Positions 18,226-27,491 of a stretch of DNA of 34,899 bases are shown here, one piece after another; position 1 is the stretch's first letter; every line of letters starts with the position of its first letter. The DNA comes from Acidobacteriaceae bacterium (GTDB taxonomy: Bacteria > Acidobacteriota > Terriglobia > Bryobacterales > Bryobacteraceae): assembly GCA_025360145.1 (NCBI GenBank), contig JANYCV010000360.1, positions 1-34,899 of the forward strand, in the 5' to 3' direction. The notes below the pieces were generated by a model, which saw only the letters and a program-made list of their open reading frames with translations, did not search any database and was not told where the DNA came from. The translations under genes were made by a program, and so were the position numbers.

Positions 18226-18251
18226 GGACTGGTCTCAGGGGATAAGCTGCA

Positions 18252-19589
18252 ATGGAGAGGGGCGCAATACCGTTTCCGTATATCATCGCTGCCGTCTTAA
18301 TCGAGGCGTTGCTGCTACTCCTGCATCCGCTGGCCAACCTGGGCAGCAAAGTAGTAGAGGCCATCACCCTTATCATCCTGACCCATTTATTATATCTCGT
18401 TTCGGTCTATTTGGTCCTGAAATCTCCGTCAGATGGCAGACCGGGAATTTCCCTACGATTTGTACTGGTGGCGGCAATTCTGTTTCGCATCACCATCTGG
18501 CCGCTCTACCCTTCGTTGTCCGACGACGTGTACCGCTATCGGTGGGAGGGCAAATTACAGGCGGCCGGGGGCGATCCCTACCAGGTCCGGCCCATCGATC
18601 CACGCTGGGCGTCTATTCGCGATGCGACTTACCCGAAGGTGGGCTCGAAAGATTTCAAAAGCGCCTACGGCCCCTTGATCGAACAGTCGCAGCGGATTAT
18701 CTACCTGCTATTACAGCGATTTACGCCAGATCCCTTCGTTCAGGTCTTTTGGTTTAAACTACCAGCGGCGCTGTTTGATCTTGGCATAATCGGCGTGCTG
18801 GTTTTGCTGCTGCGGCAGTACCGGATGCCTCCGAACCTGGTTCTGATCTATGCGTGGTCGCCACTGCCACTGGTCGAATTCTGGGGCACCGGCCACAACG
18901 ACGCCATCGCGGTATTCTTTGTCACTCTGGCGCTGCTAATGGCGGCGCGGCACCGCTGGATCTGGTCCTTTGCATCGCTTTCGCTGGCTGTGGCCGCCAA
19001 GATTTGGCCGATTCTGCTGTTCCCGGCGTTCATCCTCTCACCGGGCGGGGGGAAACCACGCTGGTATCAGTGGCTGATTCTTTTTCCCATTTTGGGTTTG
19101 TTCGCGATGCCGTACCTGGACAACGTGACCGAAAACGCCCGGTTCCTAAGCGGATTTGTGGGGGGATGGCGCAATAATGACAGCCTTTTTGGAGCGATCC
19201 TCTGGTATTCCGGCGGCGACCTGTATCAAGCGAAGTACACTGCAGCCGGTTTGATTACGGCCATCGTGATCGGGATTGCGCTTTTCGCCCGGACACTGGA
19301 GCAGGCCGTGCTGTGGTCTATCACCGCCGTGCTGCTGATCTCCGCCAACTGCCACCCCTGGTATCTCACCTGGTTCGCGCCGCTGCTGGTGTTCTATCCC
19401 GCAACGCCCCTGTTGTTGTGGAGCGCACTGATGCCGCTCAGCTACTCGGTTTTAATCCGCTGGCTGAATCTCGGGGAATGGGATGGGGCCACGCCGCTCC
19501 GCTGGTTCATCTACGTCCCCTTCTTCTTATTTACAATTCTTTGCGCCGGTTCAGACTGGTTGTCACATTTGATGACACGGCGACGATGA
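18252..19589 (+). CDS. GT-C type polyprenyl glycosyltransferase (GT87/mannosyltransferase-like), integral membrane
   Basis: Many TM segments; LYPSLSDDVYRYRWEGKLQAAGGDPYQVRP is typical of GT-C/GT87 proteins (acidic pair in the first loop). Confidence 0.85.
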   Translation: MERGAIPFPYIIAAVLIEALLLLLHPLANLGSKVVEAITLIILTHLLYLVSVYLVLKSPSDGRPGISLRFVLVAAILFRITIWPLYPSLSDDVYRYRWEGKLQAAGGDPYQVRPIDPRWASIRDATYPKVGSKDFKSAYGPLIEQSQRIIYLLLQRFTPDPFVQVFWFKLPAALFDLGIIGVLVLLLRQYRMPPNLVLIYAWSPLPLVEFWGTGHNDAIAVFFVTLALLMAARHRWIWSFASLSLAVAAKIWPILLFPAFILSPGGGKPRWYQWLILFPILGLFAMPYLDNVTENARFLSGFVGGWRNNDSLFGAILWYSGGDLYQAKYTAAGLITAIVIGIALFARTLEQAVLWSITAVLLISANCHPWYLTWFAPLLVFYPATPLLLWSALMPLSYSVLIRWLNLGEWDGATPLRWFIYVPFFLFTILCAGSDWLSHLMTRRR

Positions 19590-19678
19590 GAGAATAGGTG
19601 GAGCGGTGCGGATCGCGACGAAATCGGCTAGGCTGGTAATCGTAGGTTTGAAGCACCACCGCATGATCGCAATCGATA

Positions 19679-20182
19679 ATGGATAGACACGTCAGAACTC
19701 TCGGCATCCTGAATATGGTCTACGGCATAGTTGGCGCCGTAGCCGCCATCGTGATTCTGATCCGATTTGGCGGCTTCACCGGTGTCTATGCCGCCTTCAA
19801 TGAAGACATTGTGGGTCTGATTGCCGTAATTTTGATTGCTTTCCAACTGCTGATCGCGGCTCCCTGCGTGCTGGCAGGTTTCTACGTACGATTGCTGCAG
19901 GATTGGGCCCGAGTCATGTTGATTATCGTTTCCGCTATCAACGTTTTGAATGTTCCGTTTGGTACGGTAATCGGTGCTTACGGATTGTGGACGTTGATGA
20001 CGCCCGAGACGGATCCGCTGTTTCAAAATGCCGCTGCCGATGCTTTAAGGAAAACATTGAAGGCACGGGACGCACGACGAGCGAAAGCGGCCTTGAAGGC
20101 GGATAACCTGAGCGACCACAAAATGAACACAAGTAAGGCGAAAGGGGCGGAAACTTCCATCGTCCCTTCCTCGCTGGAATAG
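19679..20182 (+). CDS. Small integral membrane protein, hypothetical
   Basis: Three to four hydrophobic segments; ends 8 nt before the TonB receptor gene. Confidence 0.75.
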   Translation: MDRHVRTLGILNMVYGIVGAVAAIVILIRFGGFTGVYAAFNEDIVGLIAVILIAFQLLIAAPCVLAGFYVRLLQDWARVMLIIVSAINVLNVPFGTVIGAYGLWTLMTPETDPLFQNAAADALRKTLKARDARRAKAALKADNLSDHKMNTSKAKGAETSIVPSSLE

Positions 20183-20189
20183 GCGCCGG

Positions 20190-21995
20190 TTGAGCAGATC
20201 CCATCGTTGTATTGCCGCGTTCCTCGGCCTCTCCGCGTTCCTCAACGCTCAGCAGGCCGATCCGCCTCTTAAAGTGGAGGTTGTCGTCGTCACCGGCTAT
20301 TTCGAGCCCATTCCGCTGGAGGAAGCAGACCGCGCGATCCGCGCGATCGACGTCAAGAAGCTGGAACTGGTCTCGAACACGTTCGCCGATTTTCTGCGCC
20401 TCGACTCTTCACTCGATCTTCGCCAGCGGGCTGCCGGCGGGCTACAATCCGACCTAAGCATCCGGGGCGGCAGTTTTGGCCAGACGCTGATCCTGCTGAA
20501 TGGATTGCGTCTCAACGACGCACAATCGGGCCATCACAATCTCGACGTCCCTGTCCCGGTGGAGTCGATTGAAAAAGTCGAAATCCTGAAGGGTTCCGGT
20601 TCCACCCGCTATGGATCCGATGCTGTCGGCGGTGTGGTCAATTTCATCACCCGCAAGCCGGAGGCATCCGAGCTTCGGTTGCGCACCGCGGCCGGTAACT
20701 TCGGCGTCAATCAGCAGCGGGGCGTGCTCGCCTTCGCCGGAAAAGCGGTAACCGAACAGCTTACCTTCTCCCGCGACTTTTCTTCCGGATTTCAACCCAA
20801 TCGCGACTACCGCAATCTTTCTCTCGCCTCGAACACGCACCTGCTGACGGCAATGGGCGCCACCGATATCACGTTGGCCAATAACGACCGGCCGTTTGGA
20901 GCGGATCAGTTCTACGGCAACTACAACTCCTGGGAGCGCACCCGGACTTGGTTCGCCTCGATCCGGCAGAGCCTAGGCGAGAAGACCGAGGCTTCCTTCG
21001 CCTACCGCCGCCATACCGACCTGTTCGTTCTCTTTCGGGATCGGCCCGAAGTCTTCACGAACCGCCACGCCGTGGAAGGTTTCCAGGCCGCTTTGCGCCG
21101 CAGCGATGCGCTGGCGCGAAACGTCACTGTGCACTATGGTCTGGAGGGCTATCGCGATTCAATCGACAGCAATAACCTCGGCCATCATGACCGCGCGCGG
21201 GGTGCGGGCTACATAGCCATGGACGTGCGAGCGCTGAAACGCTTTTCATTCAACGCCGGTCTGCGGGAAGAGGTTTACGGCAGGGCGCAAAGCCAGTTGA
21301 GCCCGTCGGTGAGCGCCGGGTATTGGCTTTCCTCCGCCATTAAATTGAGAGCCGGTGTCAGCCGCGCGTTTCGCCTTCCCAGCTATACCGATCTTTACTA
21401 CCACGACCCGGCGAACGTGGGCTCGCCAAATCTCCGCCCCGAGAAAGCCTGGAGTTACGAAGGCGGCGTGGACTGGACGATCCGCCCGAAGCTGAAAGGC
21501 GAAGTCACGGTTTTCCGGCGCAATGAGACGGACGGTATCGATTACGTCCGCTATTCCGCCGCGGACATCTGGCGCGCCACAAATTTCCAGCACATCGCCT
21601 TCACCGGCGTCGAAGCATCGCTGAAGCGGGAACTGGGCCCGGGCAGCCTGATCGAGTTGCAATACACCGGGTTGCACGGCGCGCGAAGCGCACTCGCCGG
21701 GGCCTTCTCAAAATACTCCTTCAACTACCCCATCCACTCCGGCTTAGTAGGCTGGCAGGGTTTTCTTCCTGGACATATTCTCGCGCGAGCACGCGCCGGC
21801 GTGGTGGAGCGTTACGGAAGAGATCCTTACGGAGTGGTGGATCTCTATGCGGCCAGCACCCGCGGGCGTATTCATCCTTTTTTACAACTGACCAATGTGA
21901 CTGATACCGCCTATCAGGAAATCTTTGGGGTTTCCATGCCGGGGCGGGCCATCGTCGGCGGCATTGAATTTACGGTATTCACCTCCAGGAAGTAG
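20190..21995 (+). CDS. TonB-dependent receptor (BtuB-like outer-membrane receptor)
   Basis: Plug domain QSDLSIRGGSFGQTLILLNGLRLNDAQSGHHN...PVESIEKVEILKGSGSTRYGSDAVGGVVNFITR; C-terminal barrel ending in F-rich strand. Confidence 0.95.
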   Translation: MSRSHRCIAAFLGLSAFLNAQQADPPLKVEVVVVTGYFEPIPLEEADRAIRAIDVKKLELVSNTFADFLRLDSSLDLRQRAAGGLQSDLSIRGGSFGQTLILLNGLRLNDAQSGHHNLDVPVPVESIEKVEILKGSGSTRYGSDAVGGVVNFITRKPEASELRLRTAAGNFGVNQQRGVLAFAGKAVTEQLTFSRDFSSGFQPNRDYRNLSLASNTHLLTAMGATDITLANNDRPFGADQFYGNYNSWERTRTWFASIRQSLGEKTEASFAYRRHTDLFVLFRDRPEVFTNRHAVEGFQAALRRSDALARNVTVHYGLEGYRDSIDSNNLGHHDRARGAGYIAMDVRALKRFSFNAGLREEVYGRAQSQLSPSVSAGYWLSSAIKLRAGVSRAFRLPSYTDLYYHDPANVGSPNLRPEKAWSYEGGVDWTIRPKLKGEVTVFRRNETDGIDYVRYSAADIWRATNFQHIAFTGVEASLKRELGPGSLIELQYTGLHGARSALAGAFSKYSFNYPIHSGLVGWQGFLPGHILARARAGVVERYGRDPYGVVDLYAASTRGRIHPFLQLTNVTDTAYQEIFGVSMPGRAIVGGIEFTVFTSRK

Positions 21996-22007
21996 GCTAA
22001 ACTGAAA

Positions 22008-23507
22008 GTGGATAGACCGACCGTTTTGTACATTCGCATTTTCCTCCTCCTCGTTCTGGTGCTCCCTGGCGCTTCCCGCGTCTTTGCCGCCGGTGAGAAT
22101 CAGCTTGACGGGAATCCGGCGCTTTTCTCCGTAATGGCCGCCCTACAAGCGGCAGGCTTCGCCGCGAACGGTTCGATCTCGCCCGCCGGCGAAGCGGTGC
22201 AGCAACAGTTGGCTGGAAAGAACCTACAGGTTGTTTCCGAACTGGCGAACTTCGTCGCCACGCACCACAAGCCATCCTTTGGCGCCGATCTGGCCCAATA
22301 CGTATCCTTCGCCCTTTCTGTGTCCGATCCGCCCGAATTCAAATCGAAGTTCCAGTCCGGTGAAGTGCCGCCGGATGTGGTCGCTCTCGAAGGCTTCGAA
22401 AAACTAATGGTGCGATTTCACGCCGAAGCGGGCATAGGCGGCCTCTGGCTGAAGATGCAGCCGATGCTCGATCAGACCCTCGCCCGCTACCAGGAGCCCG
22501 TCAGCCGGACCATCTTTGAGACCACCGGCTACCTGCGCAACCCTACCAGCGGGTACATGGGCCGGCATTTTCAGGTTTATCTCGATCTGCTTGGCCGCCC
22601 CGGCCAGATTCAGACCAGAAGCTACGGCGATGATTATTATATTGTCTTAACGCCCGCTCAGGAACCGCAGACCGATGAGATCCGTCATGCTTATTTGCAC
22701 TACCTGATGGACCCATTGGCCACCAAATTTTCCGAGGCCGTCAATAAGAAACGGAGCCTGGAGGATTATGCGCTGGGCTCGCCGATTCTTGATGAGAACT
22801 ACAAGGCCGATTTCCTTTTGCTCACTGTCGAATCGCTCATCAAGGCGATCGAGAGCCGTCTGGTACGGGGGCCTGTCGAAAAGAGGCAGGCGGTGGTGAA
22901 GCAGGCCCTGGAAGAGGGCTTCGTGCTGACTCCCTATTTCGCCGAGGCCCTGCCGGTCTACGAAAAGCAGGAAGTGGCAATGCGGCTCTATTTTCCCGAC
23001 ATGATCGCGGCCATTGACCTGAAGAAGGAAACCAATCGCCTGGAAACAGTGAAGTTTGCTACCACCCGGCCTGACCGAAAGATGGCGGAACCCCTTTCGG
23101 TCCCGGTGCCCGCCGCGCCGATGTCCCCGGCCGCAAGATCACTCGAAACCGCTGAGCAGCTTTACTCAGACAAGAAGTTCGATAAGGCGGGCGAGGCGTT
23201 CCGGAGAGTATTGCAGCAAACCGAAGACAAAACACTCCACGCGAGGACGTATTATGGTCTTGCGCGAATTGCGGCGTTACAAAGAGATCCGGAGTTGGCG
23301 GAAAAGCTTTTTCATAAGACACTGGAGTTGGCGCCTGATTCGCAGACTAGGGCGTGGACCGAGGTATATCTCGGCCGACTATCGGATGCTTCAGGCGAAC
23401 GGGAGCAGGCGGTTCAGCATTATCAGGCCGCTCTAGCAGTAAAAGAGGCTTCCGCCGGAGCACGACAAGCCGCCGGCCAGGGCCTGAAAAACAAATTTCA
23501 GAAATAA
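22008..23507 (+). CDS. Secreted protein with C-terminal TPR repeats
   Basis: GTG start; hydrophobic leader IFLLLVLVLPGASRVFAA; AEQLYSDKKFDKAGEAFRRVLQQ / AARIAALQRDPELAEKLFHKTLELAP TPR-type pattern. Confidence 0.82.
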   Translation: MDRPTVLYIRIFLLLVLVLPGASRVFAAGENQLDGNPALFSVMAALQAAGFAANGSISPAGEAVQQQLAGKNLQVVSELANFVATHHKPSFGADLAQYVSFALSVSDPPEFKSKFQSGEVPPDVVALEGFEKLMVRFHAEAGIGGLWLKMQPMLDQTLARYQEPVSRTIFETTGYLRNPTSGYMGRHFQVYLDLLGRPGQIQTRSYGDDYYIVLTPAQEPQTDEIRHAYLHYLMDPLATKFSEAVNKKRSLEDYALGSPILDENYKADFLLLTVESLIKAIESRLVRGPVEKRQAVVKQALEEGFVLTPYFAEALPVYEKQEVAMRLYFPDMIAAIDLKKETNRLETVKFATTRPDRKMAEPLSVPVPAAPMSPAARSLETAEQLYSDKKFDKAGEAFRRVLQQTEDKTLHARTYYGLARIAALQRDPELAEKLFHKTLELAPDSQTRAWTEVYLGRLSDASGEREQAVQHYQAALAVKEASAGARQAAGQGLKNKFQK

Positions 23508-23524
23508 CAGGAATGGAGCTTTTT

Positions 23525-24349
23525 ATGAACAGTCGTTTCCTATTGAGAGCCGCGGGCACCCTGGTGCTGGCTGCCGGTCTCGTATTCGCACAGAAGCCGG
23601 CCAAGCAGCCGAAGGCGAAATCGCAGAAAGAAGTGGATGCGATCAACGCGATCTCCACTGCGAGTGATCCGGACGCGCGCATCGCCGCCGCCGAGAATCT
23701 TCTGGCCAAGTTCGCCGACACTGAGTTTAAGGCTATGGCCTTGCAGATAGCAGCCGCGTCGGCGCAGCAAAAGAACGATTTCGAGAAGATGGTGATCTAC
23801 TCGGAACGCACCATCGAAGCCGATCCGCAAAATTACCCGGCTATGCTGATGCTGGCCAGTGGCATTGCCCAGAAGACGCGGGAATTCGATCTCGACAAGG
23901 AAGAGAAGTTGCAACGTGCCGAGAAATACGCCCGCCAGTCCATTGAACTGATCAACGTTGCCCCGAAGCCGCGTCCCGATATCACCGATGAACAGTGGGA
24001 AGGGGCAAAGAAAGATTCTCTGGCACAAGCGCACGAGGCACTCGGACTTGCGGCGATGGTCCGTAAGAAATACGACGTAGCCGCCAGCGAGTTCAAGACC
24101 AGCACAGATATTGCACCCGCGCCGGACCAGGCTACGATGGTTCGCTTGGCCGCCGCCTATAACTTGAGCGGCAAACCGGACGATGCGCTTCCCGTTCTTG
24201 ACAAGGTGATGGCGATGCCTGACCTCAACCCCCAGATCAAGCAGGTGGCGCAGAACGAAAAAATGAACGCCATGAAACTGAAGTCCGCCGGAGCTAAACC
24301 CGCCAACAGTCCCGCTCCGCCGCCGCAAGTGGAAGTAAAGAAGCCGTAA
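23525..24349 (+). CDS. Secreted TPR-like protein
   Basis: ATG at 23525 after GGAG; signal peptide MNSRFLLRAAGTLVLAAGLVFAQ; helical repeats. The track start at 23354 overlaps the upstream gene and is unlikely. Confidence 0.82.
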   Translation: MNSRFLLRAAGTLVLAAGLVFAQKPAKQPKAKSQKEVDAINAISTASDPDARIAAAENLLAKFADTEFKAMALQIAAASAQQKNDFEKMVIYSERTIEADPQNYPAMLMLASGIAQKTREFDLDKEEKLQRAEKYARQSIELINVAPKPRPDITDEQWEGAKKDSLAQAHEALGLAAMVRKKYDVAASEFKTSTDIAPAPDQATMVRLAAAYNLSGKPDDALPVLDKVMAMPDLNPQIKQVAQNEKMNAMKLKSAGAKPANSPAPPPQVEVKKP

Positions 24350-24363
24350 TCCGCAAGCTGAAG

Positions 24364-25068
24364 ATGCCCGCGGATCTATTGGTTCTGGAAGCGAGCTTAG
24401 GGCGCCCGTTTGCGAACCGGGAACTGCTGATTCGCGCTCTGACTCACAAGTCTCTCTGTTTTGAAAGGAAGCTGGGCGGTGAAGCCGGCTTCATCGACAA
24501 CGAACAACTCGAATTTCTGGGCGACTCCATCCTTGGATTCGTCGTTAGCGAGTGTCTCATCCGGCGCTATCCCCTCCACCCGGAAGGGCGCCTGTCGAAG
24601 CTGAAGGCGCATCTGGTCAGCGCTGCCCATCTTCATCTGGTAGCCCGGTCCATGGATCTGGGTGCGTATCTGCACCTTGGCCGCGGGGAAGAGATGAGCG
24701 GCGGCAGGGAAAAGCGTGCGTTGCTTGCGAATGCGCTGGAAGCTGTGATTGCGGCAATCTACCTGGACGGCGGTATGGATGTGGCGCGCGATTTTATCGT
24801 CGGCAAACTGGTGGATGAGTGGGATCACAAAGACAGTAGCGAAGAAGACCGCGTTGCCGACTACAAGACCGCGCTGCAGGAACGTGCTCAGGTGTTGAGT
24901 CTTCCGCAGCCGCGCTACATCATTGCCCAGGAGAATGGCCCGGAACACTCGAAAACTTTTGTGGTTGAGGTTCGGGTAGGGCCAGCGTTTTCAGGGCGCG
25001 GCGAAGGACTTTCAAAGAAAGCCGCGGGCCAGAGTGCAGCTAAGTCGGTGCTGGAGGCGCTGAAGTAG
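24364..25068 (+). CDS. rnc: Ribonuclease III
   Basis: NEQLEFLGDSILGFVVSE signature; C-terminal dsRBD DYKTALQERAQ...GRGEGLSKKAAGQSAAKSVLEAL. Confidence 0.97.
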   Translation: MPADLLVLEASLGRPFANRELLIRALTHKSLCFERKLGGEAGFIDNEQLEFLGDSILGFVVSECLIRRYPLHPEGRLSKLKAHLVSAAHLHLVARSMDLGAYLHLGRGEEMSGGREKRALLANALEAVIAAIYLDGGMDVARDFIVGKLVDEWDHKDSSEEDRVADYKTALQERAQVLSLPQPRYIIAQENGPEHSKTFVVEVRVGPAFSGRGEGLSKKAAGQSAAKSVLEALK

Positions 25069-25070
25069 TC

Positions 25071-25874
25071 TTACTGCGCGCGCCCCGGTTCGCCCTGCGC
25101 GCCATGCTCGTTCATGATCAGGATATCGACCCGGCGATTCCGCGCACGTCCTTCTTCGGTGCCGTTCGACGCTACCGGCTTCGATTCGGCATAGCCCGAG
25201 ATAGCCATCCGCAAGCGCGGAACGCCGAAACGGGTATCCAGAATCTCGAGCATGGCAATACTCCTCGCCGCCGAAAGTTCCCAGTTGCTGCGGTAGCGGG
25301 AATTGTGAATCGGGACGGCGTCGGTGTGCCCTTCCAGGCGCACAGGGTTTGGGATATTCTTAATCACCGCAGCTACCCTTTCGATACTGGCAAAGGTATC
25401 GTTTGCCACACCATCTTCCCCGGACGGAAAAAAGGCTGCTTGTTTCAGGCTGATTACCAGTCCGCGCTGCTCCAGGGTCAACTGGATCTTGCCCTCGGCG
25501 ATCTCCTTTTTCAAATCGGTTGTCAGGCGTTGCAACGAGGGCATTAACTCTGCCAGCTTCTCGTGGTTCTCCTTGGTTGGCGCCGGGGCGGGCGGCGGTG
25601 CTTTCACCTCTCCACCCGCCCCCTTCATCTGAGCGTTTCCCTTGCCTTTGTCATTCACCGTGCCACCTAGAATGGCTGCAACCGACGCGGAAAAATGTCC
25701 TTCTTCAAAGGCGTTTTTCACCGATTCCGACATCTGCTTTGCCTTGGACTTGTCCGCCTGGCTTGAGGCGAACATCACCACGAAGAATGCGAACAATAAC
25801 GTGATGAAGTCCGCGTAAGACACCAGCCAACGCTCATGATTTTCATGAGCTGGGTGTCTTTTTTGTTTCCTCAC
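25071..25874 (-). CDS. motB: Flagellar motor protein MotB (OmpA-type C-terminus)
   Basis: HERWLVSYADFITLLFAFFVVMFASS; LEGHTDAVPIHNSRYRSNWELSAARS. GTG start overlapping the motA stop (GTGA). Confidence 0.93.
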   Translation of the reverse strand: MRKQKRHPAHENHERWLVSYADFITLLFAFFVVMFASSQADKSKAKQMSESVKNAFEEGHFSASVAAILGGTVNDKGKGNAQMKGAGGEVKAPPPAPAPTKENHEKLAELMPSLQRLTTDLKKEIAEGKIQLTLEQRGLVISLKQAAFFPSGEDGVANDTFASIERVAAVIKNIPNPVRLEGHTDAVPIHNSRYRSNWELSAARSIAMLEILDTRFGVPRLRMAISGYAESKPVASNGTEEGRARNRRVDILIMNEHGAQGEPGRAQ

Positions 25875-26689
25875 GCCGCATTCTCAGCGGGAGGCGCTTC
25901 TTCCAGCTTGCCGATGTTCTTCTCCGATTCATGCCTGGAATAAATCTCCAATTTCGTCCGGATCAGCTTCGGATTCAGTCCCTCCACAATGCCGACCACA
26001 CCCTCCAAAATCAACTCGCGCCTCTCGGTTTCCTCGTGCGCGCGAGCTTTGATCTTATTGGCCACCGGAAGAAAGAATATGTTCGACACCGCCACGCCGT
26101 AGACGGTTGCAACGAACGCCACGGCAATACCGTGTCCTACTTCGTCGATGTTAGCCAGGTGCTTCATTACTTGAATAAGGCCCATCACGGCACCGATGAT
26201 TCCGACCGTCGGCGCATACCCGCCGGCGCTTTCAAACACTTTCGCCTCCGCTTCCACATGGTGCTCCTCGATCGCAATTTCGAGCTCCATCATGTTTCGC
26301 AACTCCTGAAGATCCACGCCGTCCACCGCGAGATTTAGCGCTTTCCGCAAGAATGGATCCTGGATTTCGGCCGCCTCCTGCTCCAGCGAAACTATGCCGT
26401 TCTTTCTGGCCTTCGTCGCGAAACCGATGATCTCTTCCGCGATTACACCTGGAGATACCGGAGTGTAGAGAAAAATGGAGAACATTCGCTTGAAGGCCCG
26501 GACCAGCACCTCCATCGGTGTATTCACCATAACGGCTCCGATTGTCCCGCCCAGCACGATGATGCCCGCGGTAAACTGCCCGATGTCCCCGATGGATCCG
26601 CCTTCCAGAAGCAAGCCACCGATAATTCCACCCAGAGCGACCACAATGCCGCCAATTGTCGCAAGGTCGGCTTTTCGTTTTGGTTTCAT
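25871..26689 (-). CDS. motA: Flagellar motor stator protein MotA
   Basis: Four TM segments; ESAGGYAPTVGIIGAVMGLIQVMKHLANIDEVGHGIAVAFVATVYGV typical of MotA/PomA. Confidence 0.95.
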   Translation of the reverse strand: MKPKRKADLATIGGIVVALGGIIGGLLLEGGSIGDIGQFTAGIIVLGGTIGAVMVNTPMEVLVRAFKRMFSIFLYTPVSPGVIAEEIIGFATKARKNGIVSLEQEAAEIQDPFLRKALNLAVDGVDLQELRNMMELEIAIEEHHVEAEAKVFESAGGYAPTVGIIGAVMGLIQVMKHLANIDEVGHGIAVAFVATVYGVAVSNIFFLPVANKIKARAHEETERRELILEGVVGIVEGLNPKLIRTKLEIYSRHESEKNIGKLEEAPPAENAA

Positions 26690-26904
26690 TCAGGCCGTTC
26701 CTGGTACTCGCACTTTGATTTGCGCTCCGTCAGGACTCGCCGGAATTCAATGATCCGCTTCACAACTTCATCGGTACTCTCCAGCACGATCAGCTTTTGC
26801 CCTGAAGTCATGGTGATCACTGTATCCGGGGTCGATTCCAGATGTTCCACCAAATCGGAGTTTAGGATAATCGATTGACGATTAATCCGCGTAAGCCGAA
26901 TCAT
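26686..26904 (-). CDS. flbD: FlbD family flagellar protein
   Basis: MIRLTRINRQSIILNSDLVEHLESTPDTVITMTSGQKLIVLES is a near-canonical FlbD sequence; ATGA overlap with motA. Confidence 0.95.
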   Translation of the reverse strand: MIRLTRINRQSIILNSDLVEHLESTPDTVITMTSGQKLIVLESTDEVVKRIIEFRRVLTERKSKCEYQERPE

Positions 26905-26959
26905 CCTGTTTTACTCCCAACTGACCTTATCGTCGAAGGGGAAGATTCAGAGAGCGGAA

Positions 26960-27364
26960 TTACTGCAGAAGTTTGAGAATCGCGGCCAGCTCACTTCGAA
27001 TACCGGTCAGATCCGGCGAGGCTGCATGAAACAGGTCGCCTTGGACGCCATTCCGAGCCGGATCTTTTCGGACAGGCACTTTCAATTTAGGGTCAAGCGC
27101 CTTCCGCGCTCCCGCAATCGTAAAGCGCTTGTCGTAGAGTAGCCGCTTGATTTCCAGAACCATCTCGACGTCCTTACGCCGGTAGAGACGATGCCCCGTT
27201 CCTGATTTCTTCGGCGAGATCGTGGGAAACTCCGACTCCCAATAGCGCAGGACATACGGCTGCACTCCCGCCAAACGGCTGACATCCCCAATGCGGAAGT
27301 ACAGCCTGTCGGGAATCCCGGCTGATTCCGCTTTGGGCCCGGACTGTGCCAGTGGAACGCGCAC
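26960..27364 (-). CDS. MerR family transcriptional regulator
   Basis: [69 protein letters not shown]. Confidence 0.95.
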   Translation of the reverse strand: MRVPLAQSGPKAESAGIPDRLYFRIGDVSRLAGVQPYVLRYWESEFPTISPKKSGTGHRLYRRKDVEMVLEIKRLLYDKRFTIAGARKALDPKLKVPVRKDPARNGVQGDLFHAASPDLTGIRSELAAILKLLQ

Positions 27365-27491
27365 GCTGCTTAAATGCTACGACTTGCGATCTTAAAAGAC
27401 AAGCCGGCCAGTCCGTTGTCCTCGCCGGTGATATACTTTCAGCTACCCGGAAACTTACGATAATAGTTCCGGTCTGAAGGACTTTCCCGTC

